Shown here: piece by piece, positions 36,351-41,850 of the stretch
Layout: every line of letters starts with the position of its first letter
Numbering within the stretch: position 1 is the first letter of the stretch
Assembly: GCF_016924665.1 (NCBI RefSeq)
Contig: NZ_JAFFJT010000013.1
Span: forward strand, 1-41,850
Source: Nocardioides sp. SYSU D00038
Lineage (GTDB): Bacteria > Actinomycetota > Actinomycetes > Propionibacteriales > Nocardioidaceae
Direction: 5' to 3'
DNA length: 41,850 nucleotides
The notes under the pieces: generated by a model
The model's input: only the letters and a program-made list of their open reading frames with translations
Told to the model about the DNA's origin: nothing
The model's database searches: none
Made by a program: the position numbers and the translations under genes

Positions 36351-37343
36351 ATGCAGCCGTTGGCGGACAGGTACGGCCGGGTGGCCACCGACCTCCGGGT
36401 CTCGCTCACCGACCGCTGCAACCTGCGCTGCACCTACTGCATGCCCGCCGAGGGCCTCGACTGGCTGCCCGGCGAGGAGGTGCTCACCGACGACGAGGTG
36501 GTGCGCCTGGTCGGCGTCGCGGTCGAGCGGCTCGGCGTCCGCGAGGTGCGCTTCACCGGCGGCGAGCCGCTGCTGCGCCGCGGCCTGGTCGACATCGTGG
36601 CCCGGGTCAAGCGGCTGGCGCCCGCGCCCGAGGTCTCGCTCACCACCAACGCGCTCGGCCTGGCCCGCACCGCCGCGGCCCTCGCCGCCGCGGGCCTCGA
36701 CCGGGTCAACGTCAGCCTCGACACCGTGCGCCCCGAGACGTTCGCGGCGATCACCCGCCGGGCCCGGCTCGACGACGTGGTGGCCGGCCTCGAGGCGGCT
36801 CGCGCCGCGGGGCTGGGGCCGGTCAAGGTCAACGCCGTGCTGATGCGCGGCGTCAACGACGACCAGGCGCCCGAGCTGCTGCGCTGGTGCCTCGACCGCG
36901 GCTACGAGCTGCGCTTCATCGAGCAGATGCCGCTCGACGCCCAGCACGGCTGGGACCGCGGCGCGATGGTCACCGCCGACCAGATCCAGGCCGCGCTCGA
37001 GGCGGCGTACACGCTCACGCCTGCGGTGGAGCCGCGCGGCAGCGCCCCGGCCGAGCTGTTCACCGTCGACGGCGGCCCCGGCACGGTCGGCATCATCGCC
37101 TCGGTCAGCCGGCCGTTCTGCGGCGACTGCGACCGGGTGCGGCTCACCGCCGACGGCCAGGTGCGCAACTGCCTCTTCGCCCGCGAGGAGTCCGACCTCC
37201 GCGCGGCGCTCCGCTCGGGCGCCAGCGACGCCGAGCTCGCCGCCCGGTGGGTCACCGCGATGGCCGGCAAGCTCCCCGGCCACGGCATCGACGACCCCAC
37301 CTTCCTCCAGCCCGACCGCCCGATGTCCGCCATCGGGGGCTGA
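36351..37343 (+). CDS. moaA: GTP 3',8-cyclase MoaA
   Basis: Radical-SAM enzyme that converts GTP to 3',8-cyclo-GTP in the first step of molybdenum cofactor synthesis. 330 aa, standard length. The SAM-cluster motif is C23-N-L-R-C27-T-Y-C30, the SAM-binding segment is FTGGEPLLRRGL, and the C-terminal second cluster ligands are FCGDC and the later Cys in RNCLF. The C terminus ends in Gly-Gly, as MoaA requires for activity. No other moa genes are in the window, so moaC and others must be elsewhere. It needs two [4Fe-4S] clusters, a plausible client of the nearby Suf system. Confidence 0.96.
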   Translation: MQPLADRYGRVATDLRVSLTDRCNLRCTYCMPAEGLDWLPGEEVLTDDEVVRLVGVAVERLGVREVRFTGGEPLLRRGLVDIVARVKRLAPAPEVSLTTNALGLARTAAALAAAGLDRVNVSLDTVRPETFAAITRRARLDDVVAGLEAARAAGLGPVKVNAVLMRGVNDDQAPELLRWCLDRGYELRFIEQMPLDAQHGWDRGAMVTADQIQAALEAAYTLTPAVEPRGSAPAELFTVDGGPGTVGIIASVSRPFCGDCDRVRLTADGQVRNCLFAREESDLRAALRSGASDAELAARWVTAMAGKLPGHGIDDPTFLQPDRPMSAIGG

Positions 37344-37355
37344 CCACGCTGCGCC

Positions 37356-37390
37356 GAGTCGTCGTTACTCGGCACGAGTAACGACGACTC
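37356..37390. terminator. Perfect 16-bp stem-loop between convergent genes
   Basis: GAGTCGTCGTTACTCG (37356-37371), loop GCA, and its exact reverse complement (37375-37390). It begins 12 bp after the moaA stop and ends 8 bp before the stop of the converging 71-aa gene, so it can act as a bidirectional terminator. No T-tract follows on either side, as often seen in actinobacteria. Confidence 0.75.
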
Positions 37391-37398
37391 CGCGGGGG

Positions 37399-37614
37399 TC
37401 AGGAGGGGGGGGGGACGACGTCCGTGAGGAACGACCGGGCGCCGAGGAAGTCGGAGAGCGACTCGCGGTGGTCGTCGCACGCCAGCCACACCTTGCGGCG
37501 GTCGGGCGTGTGCAGCCGGGGGTTGTTCCAGAGCAGCTGCCAGGTGGCCGGCTGCTGGCAGCCCTTGGCCGAGCAGGTGGCGGGGCCCTCGGGCTCGGCG
37601 TGGTCCGCGGTCAC
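37399..37614 (-). CDS. Small Cys/His conserved hypothetical protein
   Basis: 71 aa from GTG 37614. A TTG at 37662 would add 16 residues, but GTG has a purine-rich CGGAG upstream and a family-like start. Motifs: CSAKGCQQPATWQLLWNNP, then RLHTPDRRKVWLACDDHRESL. The C-x4-C and C-x2-H pattern suggests a structural zinc site. I recall this short family as widespread in actinobacteria, sometimes mislabelled as acetone carboxylase; it has no such catalytic sequence. The 3' end contains a run of ten G (plus strand) encoding terminal prolines, a possible slippage or sequencing-error spot. Confidence 0.72.
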   Translation of the reverse strand: MTADHAEPEGPATCSAKGCQQPATWQLLWNNPRLHTPDRRKVWLACDDHRESLSDFLGARSFLTDVVPPPS

Positions 37615-37747
37615 CGGGGGCTCCGAACGGCGAGGGAGGGGAGCGTGGGTGGTGCCGGGCAACCACGGGGACAGCTGTCCGGCACCACGCTGCGACCGGG
37701 GCCGGGGCCTCGGCTGCCGGGAAAGTCTCGCACGCCGGTCGGGGAAG

Positions 37748-38068
37748 TCAACGCCGGTCCGGACCGCGGTCCGGACCCGCCCCGAGCTGCGGGTGGAGGT
37801 CGCCGGGGGAGACGAGGTCGAGCCGGTCGTCGGTGCGCGTGGCGGCGGCGTTCGCCATCACGACGGCGACGTAGGGCAGCACCAGCGCCCCGGCGATGAG
37901 GAACCAGCACAGCAGCCCGGGGCCGACGATCACCGCGCCGATGAAGCACGCCGAGCGCAGGCTCATCGAGAGGAGGTAGCGCTTCTGGCGCTGGGCGATG
38001 TCGGCGTTGCGGCTGGCGGCGACGGTGGTGATGCGCACTGCCTCGTCCTGCCTCGCCCGGGTGGCCAT
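37748..38068 (-). CDS. DUF3099 family membrane protein
   Basis: 106 aa. A charged N terminus (MATRARQDEAVRITTVAAS) precedes RQKRYLLSMSLRSACFIGAV and two hydrophobic helices ending VLPYVAVVMANAAA, the DUF3099 pattern. The C-terminal tail is hydrophilic and ends in two GPDR repeats encoded by a palindrome. Function is unknown; small actinobacterial inner-membrane protein. The ATG at 38068 is 6 nt from a TACGCT -10, consistent with a leaderless message. Divergent from dodecin. Confidence 0.85.
   Translation of the reverse strand: MATRARQDEAVRITTVAASRNADIAQRQKRYLLSMSLRSACFIGAVIVGPGLLCWFLIAGALVLPYVAVVMANAAATRTDDRLDLVSPGDLHPQLGAGPDRGPDRR
37756..37777. repeat. 22-bp perfect palindrome at the 3' end of the DUF3099 gene
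   Basis: Two copies of the self-complementary GGTCCGGACC (37756-37765 and 37768-37777) separated by GC; the whole 22 bp is its own reverse complement. It is in frame inside the last codons, ending 6 bp before the stop codon on the minus strand. Confidence 0.8.
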
Positions 38069-38074
38069 GCCTCC

Positions 38075-38080
38075 AGCGTA
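38075..38080 (-). promoter_or_regulatory. Leaderless promoter -10 (TACGCT) of DUF3099 gene
   Basis: On the minus strand TACGCT, 6 nt (GGAGGC), then ATG at 38068. The GGAGG is too close to the start to serve as a ribosome site. Confidence 0.6.
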
Positions 38081-38098
38081 CGGGGCGGGGGGCGGCAC

Positions 38099-38104
38099 TA
38101 GTCT
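38099..38104 (+). promoter_or_regulatory. Promoter -10 (TAGTCT) of dodecin gene
   Basis: TAGTCT, with a predicted leader of about 20 nt that contains a strong AGGAGG ribosome site before ATG 38132. This is a leadered contrast to its leaderless neighbours. Confidence 0.55.
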
Positions 38105-38131
38105 GTGTCTCCCACCACTCCAGGAGGACCG

Positions 38132-38347
38132 ATGTCCAACCGCACCTACCGCGTCACCGAGATCGTCGGCACGTCCCCGGAGGGCATCGACGCAGCCATC
38201 CGCAACGGCGTCGAGCGGGCGGGCAGGACCCTGCGCCACCTCGACTGGTTCGAGGTCACCCAGGTGCGCGGCCACGTCAAGGACGGCACCGTCGAGCACT
38301 TCCAGGTCGGCATGAAGGTCGGCTTCCGCCTCGAGGACGACGAGTGA
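38132..38347 (+). CDS. Dodecin family flavoprotein
   Basis: 71 aa, the typical dodecin size. Sequence features: YRVTEIVGTSPEGIDAAIRN, RTLRHLDWFEVTQVRG with the flavin-stacking Trp (W-F-E-V), and VEHFQVGMKVGFRLED. Dodecins form hollow dodecamers that store or buffer flavins in the cytosol. The ATG at 38132 is preferred over an upstream in-frame ATG because of AGGAGG 6-7 nt before it. A small CCCGC-ACC-GCGGG hairpin (38348-38360) directly follows the stop. Confidence 0.93.
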   Translation: MSNRTYRVTEIVGTSPEGIDAAIRNGVERAGRTLRHLDWFEVTQVRGHVKDGTVEHFQVGMKVGFRLEDDE

Positions 38348-38391
38348 CCCGCACCGCGGGCGCCCGGTTGGGTCTACGCGGCAGTAATCAC

Positions 38392-38397
38392 TAGCGT
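38392..38397 (+). promoter_or_regulatory. Leaderless promoter -10 (TAGCGT) of fabG-inhA
   Basis: TAGCGT, 7 nt, then GTG at 38405. A fair -35 TTGGGT (38368-38373) lies 18 bp upstream. Confidence 0.72.
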
Positions 38398-38404
38398 CGC
38401 CCGG

Positions 38405-39130
38405 GTGACCGACCAGACACCCGAGACCGGCCGCTCGGTCCTCGTGACCGGAGGCAACCGCGGCATCGGCCGCGCCATCGCGGAGGCGTTCGTCGCCGCC
38501 GGCGACCAGGTGGCGGTGACCACCCGCAACGGCGGCGCCCCCGACGGCACCCTCGACGTCCGCTGCGACGTGACCGACCCCGAGGCGATCGAGGCGGCGT
38601 TCGCGACCGTCGAGGAGGCGCACGGCCCGGTCGAGGTGCTGGTCGCCAACGCCGGCATCACCCACGACACGCTGCTGGTCCGGATGAGCGACGACGACTG
38701 GCAGGGCGTGCTCGACACCAACCTCACCGGCTCGTTCCGGCTCGCCCGCCGCGCGGTGGCGAAGATGATGCGGCTGCGCCGCGGCCGGATCGTCTTCGTC
38801 TCCTCCGTGGTGGGGCTGCTCGGCTCGGCCGGCCAGGTCAACTACGCGGCGTCGAAGTCCGGGCTGGTCGGCATGGCGCGGTCGATCGCCCGCGAGTACG
38901 GCTCGCGCGGCATCACCGCGAACGTCGTCGCCCCGGGCTTCGTGGAGACCGACATGACCGGCGTGCTCACCGACGAGCAGCGCACGGCGATCAAGGCGCA
39001 GGTGCCGCTGGGGCGCTACGCCACGCCCGACGAGGTCGCCTCGGCGGTCACCTGGCTCGCCGGCGACGGCGCGGCGTACGTGACCGGCGCGGTGATCCCC
39101 GTCGACGGCGGACTCGGCATGGGTCACTGA
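38405..39130 (+). CDS. fabG: 3-oxoacyl-ACP reductase FabG (MabA-like)
   Basis: NADPH-dependent reductase of the type II fatty-acid synthase; reduces beta-ketoacyl-ACP. 241 aa of the SDR fold. The cofactor loop is VTGGNRGIGRAIA, then ANAG, and the catalytic triad is S in VSSVVGLLGS, then NYAASKSGL (Tyr-x3-Lys). The C-terminal VIPVDGGLGMGH is FabG/MabA-like. It is followed 12 bp later by the enoyl-ACP reductase, the same pairing as mabA-inhA in mycobacteria. GTG start set by the leaderless signature. Confidence 0.95.
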   Translation: MTDQTPETGRSVLVTGGNRGIGRAIAEAFVAAGDQVAVTTRNGGAPDGTLDVRCDVTDPEAIEAAFATVEEAHGPVEVLVANAGITHDTLLVRMSDDDWQGVLDTNLTGSFRLARRAVAKMMRLRRGRIVFVSSVVGLLGSAGQVNYAASKSGLVGMARSIAREYGSRGITANVVAPGFVETDMTGVLTDEQRTAIKAQVPLGRYATPDEVASAVTWLAGDGAAYVTGAVIPVDGGLGMGH

Positions 39131-39142
39131 GAGGACTCGGAC

Positions 39143-39925
39143 ATGACAGGCATCCTCGACGGCAAGCGGATCCTGGTCGCAGGCGTGACCATGGACTCCT
39201 CGATCGGCTTCGCCGTGGCGAAGTACGCCCAGGAGCAGGGCGCGACCGTGCTGATCTCCAACTTCGGCCGGGCGCTCGGCATCACCCGCCGGATCGCGAA
39301 GCGGCTGCCGCAGGAGCCGCCGGTGCTCGAGCTCGACGTCACCGACGACGACCACCTGGCCGGCCTCGCCGACCAGGTGCGCGAGCACCTGGGTGAGGGG
39401 GGCGGGCTGGACGGCGTGGTCCACTCGATCGCCTACGGCAACCCCGAGACCTTGCTCGGCGGCCGGTTCCTCGAGGGTCCCTGGCCCGACGTGGCCCAGG
39501 CGGTGCAGGTCTCGGCGTACTCGCTGACCTCGCTCACCGAGGCCTGCCGCCCGCTGATGGGCCCGGGCGGCTCGGTGGTGGGGCTGACCTTCGACGCCAC
39601 GGTCGCGTGGCCGGCGTACGACTGGATGGGGGTGGCCAAGGCGGCGCTGGAGTCGTCCTCGCGCTACCTCGCCCGCGACCTCGGCCCGCACGGCATCCGG
39701 GTCAACCTGGTCTCGGCCGGGCCGCTGCGCACGCTGGCGGCCAAGGCGATCCCCGGGTTCTCCGACCTGGAGGACATGTGGACCACGCGGGCGCCGCTCG
39801 GCTGGGACAACGCCGACCACGAGCCCACCGCGAAGGCTGTCTGCGCCCTGCTCTCGGACCTGTTCCCGGCGACGACCGGTGAGATCGTGCACGTCGACGG
39901 CGGTTTCCACGCCATGGGTGCCTGA
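39143..39925 (+). CDS. fabI: Enoyl-ACP reductase (FabI/InhA type)
   Basis: NADH-dependent reductase finishing each fatty-acid elongation cycle. 260 aa. N-terminal KRILVAGVTMDSSIGFAVAKYA is the divergent glycine motif of FabI/InhA. The active site reads PAYDWMGVAKAALESSSRYL, giving Tyr-x6-Lys, closely like InhA. The C terminus has GEIVHVDGGFHAMGA. ATG at 39143 with GAGAGGAC upstream. Forms an operon with fabG; fatty-acid synthesis does not by itself imply mycolic acids. Confidence 0.95.
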   Translation: MTGILDGKRILVAGVTMDSSIGFAVAKYAQEQGATVLISNFGRALGITRRIAKRLPQEPPVLELDVTDDDHLAGLADQVREHLGEGGGLDGVVHSIAYGNPETLLGGRFLEGPWPDVAQAVQVSAYSLTSLTEACRPLMGPGGSVVGLTFDATVAWPAYDWMGVAKAALESSSRYLARDLGPHGIRVNLVSAGPLRTLAAKAIPGFSDLEDMWTTRAPLGWDNADHEPTAKAVCALLSDLFPATTGEIVHVDGGFHAMGA

Positions 39926-39942
39926 GCCCGACCCCGAGTCGG

Positions 39943-39948
39943 TAGCGT
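39943..39948 (+). promoter_or_regulatory. Leaderless promoter -10 (TAGCGT) of Mur-ligase-like gene
   Basis: TAGCGT, 7 nt, then GTG at 39956. Confidence 0.7.
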
Positions 39949-39955
39949 CTCCCGG

Positions 39956-41662
39956 GTGACGTCGGGCGCGCTCGTGGAGCTGCGGGTCCTCGAGGGCCCC
40001 AACCTGTACTTCCCGCGCGCCGCCGTCAAGCTCACCCTCGACGTCGGCGACCTGCTGACGGCCCCGGTGGCCGAGGCGAGGGCGCTGGCCGCCGCGGTCG
40101 GGCTCACCTCGGCCCGACCGGGGGAGCCGGGCAGCGGGTTCCGCGAGCGGTTCGTGCTGCGCTTGGTCGAGCGGGTGGTGCGCGCCGTCGCGCGATCGGC
40201 CGGCACGACGCGCCTCGCCGTCCGGGTGCGCAGCGGACCGGAGCCGGGCCAGGTCGTCGCGGCCTACCCCTGGCGGCACCGGCTGCGCGCCGAGGAGCTG
40301 GGCCGCGGGGTGGCCGCGGTGCTCGACGCGGCAGCCACCGGCCCGGACGACGATCTCGACGCGGCGATCGCGACCGCCGGGACGCGGGTGCGAGTGAGCG
40401 AGCCGGGGCCGGGTCCCCGGACGATCACGCCGCGCATCCCGGTCGTCGCCGTGACCGGCACCAACGGCAAGACCACCACCTCGCGGATGATCGCGCACGT
40501 CGCCCGGACCGGCGGGCTGCTGGTCGGCTGGAGCAACACCGACGGCATCTACGTCGACGGACGACTGGTCGAGGCGGGCGACTACTCCGGTCCCAGCGGC
40601 GCCGGCCGGGTGCTGGCGCACCCGGAGGTCGAGCTCGCGGTCACCGAGACCGCTCGGGGCGGCATCCTCCTCAGGGGCATCGGGCTCACCCGCAACGATG
40701 TCTCGGTGGTCACCAACGTCTCGGCCGACCACCTCGGCCTGCACGGCATCGACACCGTCGACCAGCTCGCCGAGGTCAAGGGCGTGGTGCCCCGGATCAC
40801 GCGCGCCGGCGGCTGGGCGGTGCTCAACGGCGACGATCCGCGGGTGCTGGCGATGCGCACCACGCTGAAGGCGCGACCGTGGGTGTTCAGCCGCGACCCC
40901 GAGTCGCCCGGCGTGCGCGAGGTGCTCACCCACGGCGGGCGCGCGACCACCGTGATCGACGGCTGGGTCACCGTGCTCGACGGCGGCGCCGACCCGCTGC
41001 CGTTGGTCGAGCTGGTCGACGTGCCGATGACCCTGGCCGGGCTGTCGCGCTTCAACGTCGAGAACACCCTCGCCGCCGCCTCGGCGGCGCTGGCGATCGG
41101 TCTCGATCCGGAGGTGGTCCGCGCCGGCCTGCGCGACTTCAAGCCCGACGCCGAGCACAACCCCGGCCGGATGAACGTGTTCAGCGTCGGCGAGGTCACC
41201 GTCGTGGTCGACCTCGCCCACAACGAGGCGGGTCTCGAGGCGCTGCTGGAGATCATGGCCGGCGTGCGCCGCCCCGGCGGGCGGCTGCTGCTCGGTCTCG
41301 GGGTCGTGGGCGACCGCACCGACGAGCTGATCGTCGCGATGTCCGAGGTCGCGGCGCGCGACGCCGACCTGCTGGTGCTGGGGCACAAGGAGCGTTACCT
41401 CCGCGGTCGCTCCACCGAGGAGCTCGAGGCACTGGTGCGCGGCGGGGCAGCCCGGGTCGGCGTGAGCCGGGTGCCGGCGTACGACACCGAGGTGGCGACC
41501 CTGGCCGCGCTCGTCGAGCAGGCGCACCCGGGCGACGTGGTGGGACTGATGTGCCACGCCGAGCGGCAGGAGGTCTACGACTGGATCGCGGGCCGGGGCG
41601 GCAGCCCCGACGACCCCGCGACGCTGCGGGCCAAGGTGCGCGCCGCAGCGGGCCCGTCGTGA
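39956..41662 (+). CDS. Cyanophycin-synthetase-like Mur ligase without ATP-grasp domain
   Basis: 568 aa. Residues about 1-150 (LVELRVLEGPNLYFPRAAVK) resemble the N-terminal domain of cyanophycin synthetase CphA. From about 160 onward it is the CphA Mur-ligase module: VTGTNGKTTTSRMIAHV (P-loop 168-176), NTDGIYVDG, TETARGGILLRGIG, VVTNVSADHLGLHGI and AVLNGDDPRVLAM. The C-terminal domain has NPGRMNVFSVGEVTVVVDLAHNEAG. CphA normally has an ATP-grasp domain of roughly 300 residues between these parts; here it is absent. It likely makes an ATP-dependent amide bond by itself; substrate unknown. The GTG start follows a leaderless promoter. A GTGA overlap couples it to the truncated next gene. Confidence 0.85.
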   Translation: MTSGALVELRVLEGPNLYFPRAAVKLTLDVGDLLTAPVAEARALAAAVGLTSARPGEPGSGFRERFVLRLVERVVRAVARSAGTTRLAVRVRSGPEPGQVVAAYPWRHRLRAEELGRGVAAVLDAAATGPDDDLDAAIATAGTRVRVSEPGPGPRTITPRIPVVAVTGTNGKTTTSRMIAHVARTGGLLVGWSNTDGIYVDGRLVEAGDYSGPSGAGRVLAHPEVELAVTETARGGILLRGIGLTRNDVSVVTNVSADHLGLHGIDTVDQLAEVKGVVPRITRAGGWAVLNGDDPRVLAMRTTLKARPWVFSRDPESPGVREVLTHGGRATTVIDGWVTVLDGGADPLPLVELVDVPMTLAGLSRFNVENTLAAASAALAIGLDPEVVRAGLRDFKPDAEHNPGRMNVFSVGEVTVVVDLAHNEAGLEALLEIMAGVRRPGGRLLLGLGVVGDRTDELIVAMSEVAARDADLLVLGHKERYLRGRSTEELEALVRGGAARVGVSRVPAYDTEVATLAALVEQAHPGDVVGLMCHAERQEVYDWIAGRGGSPDDPATLRAKVRAAAGPS

Positions 41663-41850
41663 CCCGCAGCCTCGCGCCCCCGGCCGGCGGCGGCCGGATG
41701 CGGTTGCTGCTCGGCACCCTCGCCGCCGTCGCGGTGGCCGTCGCCGCCGTCGTCGGCGTGCTCGTGGTGGGGGGGGGGGGGCCCGCCCCCCCCCCCCCCC
41801 GCGCGCCCCCCCCCCCCCCCCCCCGCGCCCCCCCCCCCCCGGGCCGGGCC
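41659..41850 (+). CDS. Partial gene: N terminus of a secreted or membrane-anchored protein
   Basis: Starts at GTG 41659, overlapping the Mur-ligase stop by 4 bp. About 37 credible codons: a short polar start (VTRSLAPPAGGGRMRLLL) then a strongly hydrophobic Ala/Val run typical of a signal peptide or membrane anchor. From about 41769 the sequence turns into poly-G and poly-C, so the rest is unreliable. The product cannot be identified. Its coupling suggests it acts with the ligase. Confidence 0.5.
   Translation, partial: MTRSLAPPAGGGRMRLLLGTLAAVAVAVAAVVGVLVVGGGGPAPPPPRAPPPPPPRAPPPPGRA
41769..41850. other. Low-complexity poly-G/poly-C contig end
   Basis: A run of 13 G followed by almost pure C with a few GCGC interruptions. 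It breaks the last gene and mirrors the left end of the window. Probably an assembly or sequencing artefact. Confidence 0.8.

Noticed and set aside
37399..37614. Acetone carboxylase annotation sometimes attached to this small family
   Set aside because: 71 residues with only a zinc-ribbon-like pattern cannot encode that enzyme.
38348..38360. CCCGC-ACC-GCGGG hairpin after dodecin as a terminator
   Set aside because: Only 5 bp of stem and no T-tract; in DNA this G+C-rich such hairpins are expected by chance, so it is mentioned but not called.
38405..39925. fabG-inhA pair as evidence for mycolic acids
   Set aside because: The pair is a standard type II fatty-acid synthase arrangement in many actinobacteria without mycolates.
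37748..41557. Very long minus-strand open frame (over 1200 codons) antisense to fabG, inhA and the Mur ligase
   Set aside because: Only its last 106 codons (the DUF3099 gene) look real. The rest is a low-complexity His/Arg/Gly/Val shadow created by the high G+C third positions of the genes on the other strand.

Overview
The window is about 41.8 kb of very G+C-rich DNA, roughly three quarters G+C by eye, with codon third positions almost always G or C. It reads as an actinobacterial chromosome segment. Frequent GTG starts, many 4-bp ATGA/GTGA gene overlaps, many apparently leaderless promoters, an acVLRF1-type release factor, a mabA/inhA-like pair and an OpcA-Zwf pair all fit. As I remember it, the gene order parallels the M. 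tuberculosis pgl-opcA-zwf-tal-tkt-ctaB ... ABC-sufR-sufBDCSUT ... fabG-inhA block. A member of the Nocardioidaceae is my best guess, but this is an inference. Both ends (about 1-83 and 41769-41850) are homopolymer runs that look like contig-end artefacts.

Layout: (1) 99-8226, minus strand: a pentose-phosphate/glycolysis operon, tkt-tal-pgi-zwf-opcA-pgl. (2) 8335-9279: ctaB (heme O synthase), divergent from tkt. (3) 9356-17829, plus strand: an envelope/exopolysaccharide cluster with two GT4 glycosyltransferases, a GT2, a 775-aa GT-C-like membrane protein, a 65-aa Cys-rich protein, and a flippase fused to a glycosidase-like domain whose two catalytic acids appear lost. (4) 17811-20454, minus strand: an ABC-2 exporter (ATPase and permease) followed by ctaA (heme A synthase). 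(5) 20600-27275, plus strand: the complete SUF iron-sulfur operon sufR-sufB-sufD-Rieske-sufC-sufS-sufU-sufT, with palindromes in the sufR promoter. (6) 27318-30105: ASCH-domain protein, acVLRF1 peptidyl-tRNA hydrolase, YfcE-like phosphoesterase and an APH-type kinase-fold protein. (7) 30110-36301: zinc metallopeptidase (minus), ABC-F ATPase, crotonase-family protein and type I ABC exporter (plus), SURF1 (minus). (8) 36351-41662: moaA, a small Cys-rich gene and a DUF3099 gene (minus), dodecin, fabG-inhA, and a cyanophycin-synthetase-like Mur ligase lacking the ATP-grasp module. A truncated secreted or membrane-anchored gene runs off the end.

Functional threads: NADPH and sugar-phosphate supply (region 1), cytochrome oxidase/heme A biogenesis (ctaB, ctaA, SURF1), Fe-S assembly (region 5) that would serve SufR, the Rieske protein and MoaA, and cell-surface polysaccharide (region 3). 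The most unusual items are the flippase-pseudoglycosidase fusion, the ATP-grasp-less CphA-like ligase, the compact sufR control region, and a recurrent TAGCGT-N7-start signature for leaderless genes.
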